Shown one piece after another: positions 32,971 through 44,254 of a stretch of 64,000 nucleotides of DNA. Location: NCBI RefSeq assembly GCF_000499385.1, contig NW_013654790.1, positions 162,891-226,890 of the forward strand. Direction: 5' to 3'. This DNA is from Eimeria necatrix (Eukaryota; Apicomplexa; Conoidasida; Eucoccidiorida; Eimeriidae). The first letter of the stretch is position 1; each line of letters starts with the position of its first letter. Made by a program: the position numbers and the translations under genes. The notes under the pieces were generated by a model. It was not told where the DNA came from. It made no database searches and saw nothing but the letters and a program-made list of their open reading frames with translations.

Positions 32971-35900
32971 TTCGAGGAAGCTGGAGGTAGACTTAAACTC
33001 AGTGAGGGAAGCAGGTCCAGAAATAGACGATTGCAGCCAGTTGATTACTAGAACAATCTCAATTGAAAATAAAAGACATATATACAGTAAAGGTCATATA
33101 AAGGCAGCCTGGTACTCGTTCTGCATCAGGTAACACACTGGATGTGACACGAGCTTAACGTCACACGTCTACCCCACTGCTGAAACGCAGGCATACCTTC
33201 GTTGGCCCACCAGTTACTAGTGAGGTGGCAAAATAAAAAAAAAGTCAAAAAAAGACAAGGGAAGTAATGCAATTGGATATCTGGTTTGCAGTTCCACGAA
33301 ACGTGAGCGGTGGAGCCGTTCTTCAGGTTGCTGTTCTGGGTCTGGTGGCACACTTCCAGCAGCTACAATACTCGGAACACGGAGAAGTGGAATCAAAAAG
33401 CTCCAGAAATATTTAAACACACAAAAAGAATGTTTTGAATCGAGTTTAGTTCCATAATAATGCGTTTTCCCTATTGATTTGGGCAGTGACGACACCTGTT
33501 GGTTGTTTTGTGGACTCGGAGTTGCGAAACTGGCCAATAGAAATGATGATCTCCTGAGCTCCACGGCAGAAAAAAGATTAAAAAGCTTCTTTACATTGAA
33601 GTTTGATGAATTATCTTCACTGTATCCTTCGAACCACTTTGCGTCTCCGGTGTCGCCTCCAATCCCCGTGCAACTGACACCCTAAGCATTAGTTTGGAAA
33701 GTTCGGCAAAACCTGGCAACAGCAACATACCCGGAATATTACAATCAAAAATTTACCGGTTTTGGTCTAATCTGATATTCTGTTTCTCGCGCTTTAAGGT
33801 GCTGTAAAGGTCAGGAGCTGCGAGGCTTCCTTCAAAATCCGTTGCGCCTTGTCGTCACCGCATTATGTTCCCAACATTAAGGTCTTTTTGCATACTGAGA
33901 GCTTGAGTAATGTTTTTTACAGTTTTTAGAGGCATGTGCTTCTGAACAATTACCTCCCACAGCTTCGTCTGCATTTATGGTGACCCAAGATATGCTTACT
34001 CAGACCCCTGCTTTCTTTTCAGTCGGCCTTTCTGAAATCCTCCGAAACAAAGCCTTTCGTTATATTAAACAAAAGTGGTGCAAGCGCTGTAATATCCCGT
34101 TGACGTGGCATAGTGTTATGCGAACTGGAACTCTTTAAGAAGCTATAGCGCTTATATCGAAATTATAAGGGATGGACACTACAAATTTAAATTAAACTAT
34201 AGGAGCATTCGTAAAATGCTAAATCAAAAGTAGCTTGACACTTGCTTCCATCGGAAGACCTTTTACATGACCTTTCATATGGCCAAAGAAGGGAAAAATG
34301 TCTTCCAAACAAGAACACTTTCAGAGATGACTAGAAATATAAAATGGGCTACGCCTTCCTCGAAGAGATATCTAGTCTGCTCAGTCATTAGGTTGAGCGC
34401 TTGCAGAAGCACAAGGCAATCGCCCTGCTACACAAAGTATTTTTCGCGCGAAAGCGATATGTAGGGCCTTTAAAACCGTTGAGGAAAACAGAAGCTTCTC
34501 CTTCTCTGCTTTTTAAATTGAAAAGCTTCCTTTCAACTACCAGCTCCTATTTTTTTTTGCGTAATTTGAGCCTTAAAAATGGCAGAAGAAGTCGGTCTAG
34601 CATCGTTTTTCGTGTCCTGCTGGCCTTTCTGTCCAGCTTTAAATTGTGCTCCTTCGGCTATAGCTGTACTGCTTTTTTCAGGTACGATAAAAACAGAAAC
34701 TGTTCTGCTGGCCACCCTGATGAATGGAAAATTGAGAATTCTTCCTTCTCTGTTGGCCCCTTTTTTAGCTGTCGTCTATGTCCTGTCGTCCGCGTGACTC
34801 CGTGCTTCTTTTTTTCCATTCAGCTCTTTTCCCTTACCTCCTCAAGAGCTAATTACCCCTATGGCTTCGGCTGTTTTCACTACATTCCCTAGGCTTTCTT
34901 CATCCCAGCGATATCATCTAAGAATGATTTGTTTATTACGATGTACACCTAACTGATAACGAATGCACCTGGACTAGAGCACATGCATGGAAACAAAAAC
35001 AAAGCAGATTGTGGAAACATTCAAAGCGAAAAATTTTAGATCAGTGGAAGAGAGCTTTTTTAGAACTGCAGTTCCTTTCGCTTATGATTTTGGCTTAGTA
35101 GCCGAGCTTGAGATAGGGGCTATAGTCTCAATGGTATAGATCCGACAAATGAGAAGACAGAAACGTGGAAAAAAAAGGGACTTTTGGAAGATTAACATAT
35201 CTGATTTTGTCATATTGCATTATTTTTAGCACGCAAAACTGAGTGGAGTCGGCTGTTGTACTTTTTTGCGTTAAGAATGATTGCAACTGCGATCGAATTG
35301 AGATTTTTTTCACTTCAAGAATACAGCCATGTTACTTATCAAGGCAGCAGACAAACTTTTGCTTCTAAGCGTGAAATTTAAGTGGTAATGACGCATCTGC
35401 TTCCACTTCGTTCTGCCTTCCCTTGTCGAGGATCCAGTGAGAAGTAGATTTCAGCGCAGAAGAGCCACGGAGATGCACCAGCCTCTATAAGTTTGCTTCA
35501 GGCGCATTGTGCCATTTTCTGTAGCACATGCTCGTAGTACCCCTGATTTTACTTGACTGTAGATCCGGAATTCTTGGGTAGTTTCGCCCACTGTTTGTTA
35601 GGGTGAAACAGATCGGCTCGAGGGGGATAATCGCATCCACTAAGTCGAAATAACACAAACAGACCGAGCCAAACCCTCCAAAAAAAGTCGAAAGTATTCT
35701 ATAACAGGCGTACTTTTTGAAGAAACGGAGTAATTCAGCCAACACACACGCCTGCCACAGAGCGCCTGTCCGCTTTCGCCACGCCTGCAGGCGGAAACGA
35801 TTATAGGACCTGAAATTAGCTAACTTATGTAAAAGTACAGGTGTTAAATGCTGAATTAATTATTTTTAACATTGCTGTGACCCTTAAAATCAGAGAAAGA

Positions 35901-36179
35901 TACGGTGCCTGGCGTGGGCTGGACGTGTTGTGGTTGGTGGCAGCTGCGGGCCCCACTGTACCATTCATAACCTTTGTAACCACCGTTAGTGCGAATTTCT
36001 TTCAGTTTTTCGACTTCGAAGTAGATGAAGCTGTCGATTTAAACCACTTTGAGCTGTAGATCTCCCCGAGCCGTCCCCGGACAGAGCCTCTGCTTGGAAC
36101 AACGCTCTAGCGGTGGTTATTGTGTCCTTTATGAACTTCATCGTTGAGCCGATGATCTGCATCTTGGATTCCCGAAAGG
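32971..36179. other. Feature-poor spacer
   Basis: About 3.2 kb. Several open frames up to 163 codons exist (for example 34401-34892, +), but their composition and lack of splice or signal features argue against coding. No RNA gene recognised. Confidence 0.45.
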
Positions 36180-37310
36180 ATGTCCTGGGAAAAGTCTGCA
36201 TGTCTTAGCCGCATGCCGGATGAGGTGCGGCTGCTGCAGCAGGCCGAAACTATCACTGACTACCCAACGCAGCTGCTGCGCACAGTTGAGGAGGAACTAG
36301 AGGAATATCACCGCCAGCTGCAAGCATGCAACGACTTTCTGAACAGGCGAGTCAAAAATACTGGTTGCCTGCTCTTCAGGGTCCTATGCACTCCTCTGCA
36401 GGGTGATATGAAGCTTGTAGGAAGCCAGCCTACCATGGAGCGGCTGGCTGAATCCCTGGAGCTGAACGAATACTCCTTTTCCCTAATTGCCTCTTTTTCT
36501 CAACTTTTTTGTTTGCTCAGCGTTGGCCCGGATACTCCTCCTGAAGAGATCGAAGCTCATGAGAACCGACGGCAACTAATGGAGTTGGATGTGCTGCATG
36601 CGCTACGGGTACTCAAGGCGTTTCAGCGAACTCGGCAGCACTTGTTAGACCGGATGTGTGTAAAGGCTTTGGGGCAATTCGAGGCTTTTGATGAACAGAC
36701 TCTTCTCAAGCTATCTGACAACGAAATACAGTACCTAAGGGAAGCATGCGCTGCTGAACACAGCAGGAGAGACGAAGGCAACGCCAGAAATGTAGAAGAC
36801 AGAAATGGAAAACCATCAGCTGTAGGTCCACCAGGTTTATTTAGATTTGTTAAAGCCAAGTATGGCAAGTGAAAACGTAAATTCATCCGTTTCACAACTC
36901 AGATGAGGATATGCCCCCCCTTGTCACTGCCTTCCCACCTTTGCTCTCTCGATCTTCTGCCTGGAGCAAGCTTTGTCTTCTCAGCTTTAGCGTCAAGTAC
37001 TTTAAAAACTGTTTCTGCTTTGGGAAATTTGCACTTGTGTGCCTTTGGCCCGCAGATTGCAGATGTAGTGTTTGAGAAAGACTGCGTTCTAGAGGACCCC
37101 TGGAGCTTCACCGCGGCGTCTGGCCCGAACGAAGTTGAGCCCAGCTCTGCTGCGTCTCCCGCTTTGGCCCATTATGTATGCGGCACAGTTTCTCGGATGC
37201 CTCTTTACAGAGCTGTGCAGCTTAGAGCCAAAGGCATCGTAAGAGTCCTGCAGGTCTTCGACCACCAGTGGATTCCGCAGGACTCCGCGGCATTAAAAGG
37301 GTTTGTTTAG
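36180..37310 (+). CDS. GINS complex subunit Psf1-like
   Basis: Replication factor; GINS (Sld5, Psf1, Psf2, Psf3) joins Cdc45 and MCM as the replicative helicase. The pattern fits Psf1 (GINS1) along its length: an N-terminal helix with LLRTVEEELEEYHRQLQ, then ENRRQLMELDVLHALRVLKA with FQRTRQHLLD (compare the family's NRRC...YLYxRLxxIRxLRW helix), then LSDNEIQYLREACAAEHSRR, and a C-terminal B-domain ending RVLQVFDHQWIPQDSAALKG before TAG (compare the family's HFLPR...LIxxGxLE). The gene is probably split: likely introns lie near 36350-36400 (donor GCGAGTCA, acceptor CTGCAG), possibly near 36460-36520, and about 36832-37060 (CCAG/GTTTAT to ATTGCAG). The first exon may begin upstream of 36180. 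Sld5 was considered; the NRR and C-terminal patterns fit Psf1 better. Confidence 0.62.
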
Positions 37311-38740
37311 CTAGTACGTATTAGGAGAGGCGCCTCTGCGAAAGAGGAGTAAGACAAGGTGGCTGCTGAGGGGTCTTTCTTAAGACAATGAAGATTTGCC
37401 AGAGTTGCCTTGATGCTGAAGTGCGTAGTTGAGAGTTAGAGAATCGACTAGAATTTTGGAATAGCAAGCGAAAGTACCTTTCTGGTTCTTCGTGAAATGC
37501 AGATGCAGCACGCTGGGTGTGCACTGGCTAGCTGTGTCACTTCTCGGTCTTGACGCAAGTGGTTGTCTCAATGATACCGCTTTAATATGGAAATCGACGG
37601 GTCAAATAGGGCGTTCGGCTTTGCATAGATCGTGCATATCTGCCCCTATTATTAAGTTCCACACAAGGCGCGTCTGTTCAAGCTTGCCTTGTCACCTTTT
37701 GATTAAGAAAAAAGCAGCGCTTATGCTGAACCCTCTCCAAAAGGAATTTAGGATAAAGATAGATTGCGCACTGAGGGCCAATCGCTCTAGACGGAAAAGT
37801 CGCAAGAGAGACTCATTTTCGTCCCCCTTTCTCCATTCAGTTTTATCTACTTTTCCCACTTCGTCGTGTCTTGGTTCGCCTTTTCGGATTTGCCTCCGGC
37901 TTCTAGTTCTGCATACTTTTGACTCGTCATAGTGTGTAGCGAATACTATTTTTAATATGATGTAGTCTGCCCCCGATAGTCGTTACAAACACACGAAATT
38001 GTTGGGCCAGGGAAGACAGGAGGGCTAGAATCAGTTGTAGCCGTTTGAACGCTCGAAATTGATATATATGAGCCGTTTGAGGTGGTTTCACTTGTTAAAC
38101 GTAGCACGAAAACTATTCCCAAGTAAAATTTACTGTGTTTGAGCCGCGTTTTGTGCCCCCTATTATGTATGTCGACAGTGAGCGCTGGTGGAGAGCGCGC
38201 AGGGCCTAGAAAACCGGAGATAGCAAAAAGCCAGAACATTGCACAATTCGATCGTGAAATATAAATTAATAATAAAGCAAAATGCAATTTTCCGTTAAGT
38301 TTGGGCTTTTCGGGGAGGTTGGCCGACTGAGTGTTCTTCAGATCTTGAAAAGGTCTTGCGGTCACCTGTAACATCGGTTCGAACGAGATAGGGTACGTCG
38401 GTTGTGCATGCACACCAGCCTTAACTCACCACAAAAAACAAAAATAAAACACAATTACAATGCTTCAAACATTAAGTGTCCTGTAAACAATGCATAATTG
38501 TTTCGAAAGCCCACTTTTTGTCCTCTGTCGGCGATTCTGCTTCCCTCCCGTCTGAGGCCTCGTGCCAGAGTGGCTCGCTGATTTGAAAACGGATAAATTT
38601 TCGGGTTATCTGTGAATTTGAGCATTTTAAAAATTAATTAAAGGCTTTACAGAGCCTTCAAACATATATTTTATTCTAAATCTCGTCTTCGAAGCTGCAT
38701 TTTTGACTCGCATAGCAGCTGTTGGTCCGGGATCTCAAAA
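37311..38740. other. Feature-poor spacer
   Basis: No supported gene; the promoter of the downstream secreted-protein gene should lie near 38.6-38.7 kb. Confidence 0.45.
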
Positions 38741-41700
38741 ATGATGATTCAGGTGGCAGCATTTCTGATTGCCTCAGTTTGGCAGTCGACGTGGGCAAGC
38801 GCAGAAGGAAATCTAACGACAAGTAAGTTGCTGTACTCACCTTCCGTCTTCGATGGCTCTCAATGCAGCTACAGGACGCAACGGAAAAGGTTGATAATGG
38901 TCAAACATAGCCGGTGAATGTAATCGGGAGAGGTTAAGCGAAAACATAAATGCATAAAATTAGTCATTTTGGTGGGCGCCTGCACGTGGGTATCCCGTCC
39001 AATGCTCCTGGCAGTCGGTCTATGGACAGAGATTACACAACCCTAACAGTTTGGGCGGGCTTGCACGTTTCATCAAAGCCCGTAGCTGCATTTTTTCCTT
39101 GTTGTTGAACTTCAGCCTCGCTAAATTCTCAGCAAAACTACCATTTGGGCGGAACTCAAAGCCTCTACCCCTTACCTCATCGCTTCTCTGCACCTGAATC
39201 GGCGCCGCACCTTTTGCTGAGTGATGCTAACGTTACTTTTCCTGATCTAAGTTCCTCGAGGAGAAGAGCTCACAGGAAACCTTCAACAGGAATTGTACGT
39301 TTTCGCTTCATTTTCTATTTTTTTCTGTGACCGTCTTGTGAGAAGAGGCAAAAAAAGTGTGGTCCTGTGGTAATTATAATGATAGTATTGCTTAAAGGTA
39401 AAGCAAAAGATCTCGCGTGACGAGCGGTGTGTTTAAGGCAAGTAAAGATGCGCCCAGTCTGATGTGAACCATCTTAGTATCTAAAGGAAAAAAAATAACA
39501 AAATAATAACGTAATATATCTTTTGATATAAATAATTTTTTATAATAAATTTTAATCATTTTTTTTTCTATTTTTTAATATTAATTTTTTACTATATTTT
39601 TTATTTTTTCTAGTTATAATACAACGAGCGTATCCCTTATTTAAAGTTAAATATCTTTAAAAACTGCCTATATTTTTTATATAAAATAAGGAGGAAGGAA
39701 TGGAATAATGATAGTATTGCTTAAAGGTAAAGCAAAAGATTGCAAATCTTTTTATCTCAGTTCAATTCTGAGTGCTATCGGTTGTGACTGTCTGACTCAG
39801 GCTGGACGTTTAAAAAATATATTCTCCAAAATCAAAAAGTTTTTCAGCAAAGAATCTCTGCTGCAGAAGGCACAAGTAGACGAGGCCATTGATGCCTACG
39901 TAGCATCACCAGAGGGCTCCCGTAAGACCGAGAAGCAACAACACCTTTTCGTTGCTCGCAGATTTAGAGCAGAGACGCATTACAGAAAAATACTCAATAT
40001 TTGTAGCCAAGCCTTGTTGAGTGGGAATGCTAGGGGCTTTACTTGCACATTGACATCAACGAGTGCACAGTACGATTAGGTTTTCGTAGGCTTGGACTTT
40101 CTGTGGACTTTCCATGTGAGGGTGTGAATAGTGACTTCGACACTCTAAGCCAACGATTTCAAAATGTCCTCATCTCCGTTACGTTGTTCTCTCTTCTTCT
40201 CAGTTTTTAATTTGTCCATTTGAATTGTCTCTCAGGCACTCTGGTTTGCGTGGTAGCACATACTGAAGATGAAGCAAGGAAAAAAGGCTCGAAATTTTGC
40301 GCAAAGTTTAAGGAAGAGCATATAAGAGCAATATGCGACAAATACATCGACGAAGCCATTTTCATACTGAGAGCTGCAGCAGAAAAATGCAGCGCACCTG
40401 TAAAAGGCGGTAAGTATGAGCATAGCGTACATTTTCTAAAAGTGCAAATTATAGCTGCATTCCTTTTAAGGAGCTGCCTCTTTGACGCTGCAGAAGGAGG
40501 TGGAAAGAAAGATATGAATACACTGGTGACAACATTGTGGAACTCCAGCTGTTCTTCTGCCTAATGCAAGAACAAGAGGGAACTTGGCTGTTTGAAATCT
40601 TGAGCGGTTCTTGTGTCCGTGCAGACTGCCTTCTTCAAAACCTCCACTTACCCATTGTCCATCCCCTTCTCACTGAAAGAACAGGTAATTGGAAAACTCG
40701 GCGATTTGGTTCGGCTGAGTAATTTATTCTTGAAAGCCTTCCCACATTCTTTGTGTCGCCTTCGCTTGGTGTTCTGTTCCCTAGGGCCTTCTGAATACCA
40801 CTTGAAGGACGTCAGTATTCCTTCCTTTTCTCTTGAGGACTTCTCTGAATCAAGCCGCTGGGAACAAATCATGAAGCTTGAGAATCTCTATTCTCCTGAC
40901 TCCCCGACACGTTGGACTCTCCACGAGAGGGTTAAACGAGAAAGCACGCGGTTAAGCAAAAAAGCCACGAAAAAAAGCAAGAAGCAAAAAGACAAAGATT
41001 TGTATTTTTGGGTAAGGAGAGGCACAGAAAATACGAGAAACAACGGAGGCACATGAATCAGAAAAAGGGAGAGTGCTATTGAAATCCTATAGCTGCTAGT
41101 TTTATGTGTTTCAGCCTGTGCTTTGCATTTTGTTTTGCTGTTTCTCAGAGAGCATGGCAGCTGGTGGCTCACCTGCTTGGCAGCAAGCCGCACGTGGACA
41201 CGTTGCTGGTCCGTTTAGTCCTACTTTTTCTCTCTTTCAAGAGCTGCTCGAAGAAGAAGATAGTACTGACCATCAAGGGGAGAAAGGAAAGAGCAGCTGC
41301 TTCGGACACGAGACGGAAAGCGCTGCTAAGTGCATTTGCTGAGAGTTTGCACATCCGAGACTGCACAGCAAAGCAGGAGGAATTCAACTGTCAAGTTCTG
41401 TCCAACTTTATCGCTTTAGATTCCCATTTAAAAGCTCAACTGCAGCCACTGAATGAGATTAATACTCCTAAAGCTACTATACCGGCTTTTGTACTCAAAA
41501 AGGATGAATCAAATGTGTCGAACATCAGTGGCGCCAAGCAACTCACAGAGGAAATTGAAGAAGATTTGGAGGCAGATGTAACTTACGGTGAGGCTTTCTA
41601 ATTTCAATCTTCGCTTCTTCTCTTTGCATATGAGTGCTCGTATAGACACCAAACCATTCGTATGAAGCAGACGTAAAAAGAAGATGTGAAGCGTCTTCCT

Positions 41701-42620
41701 CCTCCTTGTTTTCGTGTATCTCGTACATCACCCCTTGCTTTGTGTTTCTTTTGTCCTTTCTCTGCTCAGCAAATACAGTGGCCGCGTCAGTGGGATCGAA
41801 GTTAATGGACGTAATTGCCAAGTCGCGTATAGCCCGAGTGGTCATGGCTTCGATCGTGAGCGGCGTCTTGCGCTTTGTGGATTCGTTCAGAGGCAGCAAA
41901 AAGAGCAAGACAGAATCCGCCTCCAGCACACGCAGGGCATCAAAAATCGTAGCAGCAACAGCACAGCCAAGTGCTCAAGCAAGCAGCAAAGCCACAATTG
42001 CTGCTATCGCCTACCTGATGGGTGCTTCACGAGCTGCCTCAGTTTACCTCATGACTGCGAAGAATGGTCTCGCCGAGCTCCAGGCTGCCATTGTGCAACG
42101 TGTGCTGAAGAGTAGACTAATGAGAGAAAGAGCAAAACAAAAGCCAAAGCTGTCCATTAAAGACAGGCTGAAAAGCATACGTAAATCCGGCCGAAAGGAG
42201 GCAGGAGCCCAGTCATTCCTTCTGTCATCTTCAAAACTCTACCCCGAGAAAAGTTTCAAGAAAATGTCAGCAGCGGCTGCTTGCGGTAGGCTATGCAAGC
42301 TAATAAGTGCCTCGTATCTGCAGTCCGTTGAAGAAGCGCAGGGCATTAGCACAACGGGAAAGTTGCTGCTAGCTGGGGGAGCCTTTCTCTTCATCGGCAT
42401 ATCTATGTTGGGTACTGTAGTCCCTGGCGGTCTAGTCGCAGGCCTTATAATTGCGGGTGTTGTTGCTCTTTTGATTCCTTTAATCAAAAGGGTAATGGAA
42501 TTTTTATCCGGTCGCGGTGGTGGCAAAGCCGCAGAAGCCGCAGAGGGAGGAGAAGAGGAGGAACTAATGGGTGGGGGCGAAGCAGAGCCAGAGCCAGCTC
42601 AGGAAGAGGAAGAGGAGTAG
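38741..42620 (+). CDS. Predicted secreted 710-residue protein with C-terminal hydrophobic hairpin and acidic tail
   Basis: Not recognised. Eight exons agree in phase: 38741-38822, 39116-39294, 39801-39921, 40236-40409, 40625-40684, 40785-41011, 41149-41587 and 41770-42620. Exon 1 encodes a clear signal peptide (MMIQVAAFLIASVWQSTWAS/A) and has a consensus GTAAGT donor. The middle is basic and probably helical (KIKKFFSKESLLQKAQVDEA, EARKKGSKFCAKFKEEH, KKATKKSKKQKDKD). Near the C terminus are two adjoining Gly-rich hydrophobic stretches (LLLAGGAFLFIGISMLGTVV, then GLVAGLIIAGVVALLIPLI), like a membrane hairpin, followed by a Glu-rich tail (EEEELMGGGEAEPEPAQEEE). An extra exon near 40491-40560 (AAGGAGGTGG...) is open but does not fit the phase. 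The architecture would suit a dense-granule or rhoptry-type membrane-associated export, but that is inference. Intron 2 contains organelle-like DNA. Confidence 0.7.
39376..39411 (+). pseudogene. Duplicated 5' half of tRNA-Cys
   Basis: Exact copy of 39705-39740: five flanking bases ATAAT, the 5' acceptor strand GATAGTA, the D arm and the 5' anticodon strand AAAGAT. It stops there, so it cannot form a tRNA. Confidence 0.75.
39412..39445 (-). other. SSU-rRNA-like fragment (antisense on + strand)
   Basis: Contains GTGACGAGCGGTGTGT, which differs at one base from the complement of the universal small-subunit rRNA sequence ACACACCGCCCGTCAC, followed by an AAGGC as in that rRNA. The one change (CGCTCGTC in the sense direction) and the fragment's short length suggest a mitochondrial or apicoplast rRNA piece. 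The length beyond the core is unknown. Confidence 0.5.
39710..39780 (+). tRNA. tRNA-Cys(GCA), apicoplast type, in an intron
   Basis: A complete cloverleaf can be drawn. Acceptor stem GATAGTA pairs with TGCTATC (one G-T), followed by G at the discriminator position. D stem is GCTT/AAGC with a loop containing GG. Anticodon stem AAAGA/TCTTT encloses TTGCAAA, giving anticodon GCA for Cys. A four-base variable loop is followed by T stem CTCAG/CTGAG with loop TTCAATT. The very high AT content is unlike a nuclear tRNA and like an apicoplast tRNA; apicomplexan mitochondria encode no tRNAs. No CCA is encoded. It lies in intron 2 of a protein-coding gene, so it is most likely a transferred copy rather than a working gene. 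Confidence 0.75.
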
Positions 42621-43867
42621 AATGGAGTATATTCATTTGGCCAAAGCTTGGAATGAAACTGCTCATGAGGTCAACACGGATAACTATTCAGGACTAACGC
42701 TTACTTTGGGGTCAACGAATGAGTTTTCAGACCCTTCCAACTCAAAACTTCTAGTTTTTAGGGCTCTAGCTCTGAATACCTAGTGGAAATGGTATTTTGT
42801 TCAAGGGTTAGTGGAAAGGGTTAGTGTAAGTCCGGTGTTCGCTGCCTTCATTCACCGAAGTCAACCAAATTCCTATCATGCCAGCTCGAGGAAAAAGAGC
42901 AGATCAAATTAATTGTTTTGACTGCTATTGTACTTGCTACCATATGCGCACAAATATTTCTTCATAGAAAGCGTCGCACAACAGCGGAAAAACACTATCT
43001 AACAAATTTTCTTTGTGGTGACTCATGTGCAAGTAGTTGCAGGGGGGATAGATCCAGAAGTTAGTGCATTGAGGGATGCGTTATATTTGTTTACGTCTTT
43101 TATTTCAAATATACTACTTCTGAGCCTTCCGAGAGTTTTAGGGCCGAGAACCCTTGAGGGTTCTTTAATCTGTCGGCTATCACTGGGACACCACCGATAC
43201 CAACCAGCAGCCGAGGCTTTTTAAACAGTTAAAAGCTAAAAGATGTGCTTGAATCTCGTTCAAATGATAAACGCACTACTTATTTCAGTTATTTTATTAG
43301 TTTCCAATGAGCAACTCACTTCACACACGCATGAATCGACAGCCGTCGCAAGAAGCCCCCCAAGCAACAGCATGAAGGAAGGGCAAGAGGGAATAAAACA
43401 GTGAGAACTTGCTGAAATTAAGCTTACATAATTTTTTAAAGCTTGATAATGAAGTATGGTAGGGGCATTGCCGCCCTAGAGTGAGTGATGTTTCGCTACT
43501 GTTCGCGAGCACTGGCCTATAGTGAGCCAAACGGTAGCTAAAGGCAGGGAGATTCGCCGTGAAATACTGCTTTAAGTGCAATCTAATCTGACACACCCAT
43601 GCAAATAATTTAATAATATAAGGAAAAGACGAATTTAATCATAAATCACTGTTTTGCGTAGCTGAGACGTAATTACTGTTTTTCTGAAGACCAGCAAGAG
43701 CAGGCGGGTGGTAGCAGCCAGCCAGCCTCTGCGGTCAAGCTGTTTCACTGCGACTAAGCCGCCTCAGTAGCAACTTTTCCAATTGTATCAATAAATTAAA
43801 CGTGTAACTTACGCTTTATTCGAATATCATTGACTTTCTGCGCCAGAGTCAGCCTCTAGATCTCAAA
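42621..43867. other. Feature-poor spacer
   Basis: No supported gene; AT-rich unique sequence. Confidence 0.45.
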
Positions 43868-44254
43868 ATGATTCGTCCCAGGCACCGTATCGGCCTGGCC
43901 GTGAGAAACCCTGTGAGCCGTATGCTGTGGCTCATTGCCACAGCTCTCATAATAATTGTACCATCATTAGACACATGCATGGCGGTTTCTATTGTTTTTC
44001 ATAAGCTGGAGACGCCTCTGCAGGGAGAGAGCCTCTTGGAAACAGCAGAACCAGCAGATTATGACATAGAGAGCGGCGCTGACGAGAACCTCAGCTTTAT
44101 TCAGTCTGCCAAGCTGGAAAAACTGAAGGAAGTTTACAAAGTGTTGAAGAAAGAATTTAAGAAGAAACACTCGAAGGAAGAATTCTTGTTGCTGAAGTAC
44201 CATGCCATGAACATTGCCCTTAAAAAGGCGAACGAGAAAACAGGAAGTTCATAA
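43868..44254 (+). CDS. Small secreted-type protein with family C-terminal motif (member D)
   Basis: 128 residues, single exon. ATG at 43868; a second Met (MLWLIATALIIIVPSLDTC) 19 residues on begins a typical signal peptide, so either start would give a signal peptide or type II anchor. A short acidic middle (ETAEPADYDIESGADEN) leads to the C-terminal motif at residues about 81-122: KLEKLKEVYKVLKKEFKKKH, SKEEFLLLKYHAMNIALKKA. This is the closest to the family consensus. No recognised domain. It stands on the opposite strand from members A-C, downstream of the 710-residue secreted protein gene. Confidence 0.72.
   Translation: MIRPRHRIGLAVRNPVSRMLWLIATALIIIVPSLDTCMAVSIVFHKLETPLQGESLLETAEPADYDIESGADENLSFIQSAKLEKLKEVYKVLKKEFKKKHSKEEFLLLKYHAMNIALKKANEKTGSS

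Larger units (their letters stand above)
39376..39790. other. Organelle-like DNA mosaic inside intron 2 (candidate NUPT/NUMT)
   Basis: Within the intron 39295-39800 composition shifts to extreme AT between about 39485 and 39700. The block is framed by two copies of a 36-base sequence (39376-39411 and 39705-39740), of which the second continues into a complete tRNA-Cys fold. The piece just after the first copy resembles an SSU rRNA end. On the minus strand the AT-rich part reads as a Lys/Ile/Asn-rich stretch (for example KGYARCIITRKNKK), as plastid ribosomal-type genes do, but I cannot name it. Interpretation: apicoplast DNA, joined with a possibly mitochondrial scrap, inserted during break repair. 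Confidence 0.6.

Noticed and set aside
34401..34892. Open frame of 163 codons on the plus strand in the feature-poor segment
   Set aside because: Composition is Phe/Ser/Leu/Arg-rich, without domain, signal peptide or splice support; overlapping frames of similar length exist.
40491..40563. Extra exon in the 710-residue secreted protein gene
   Set aside because: Good acceptor, but no in-phase GT donor of reasonable quality; direct joining of 40409 to 40625 keeps the frame.
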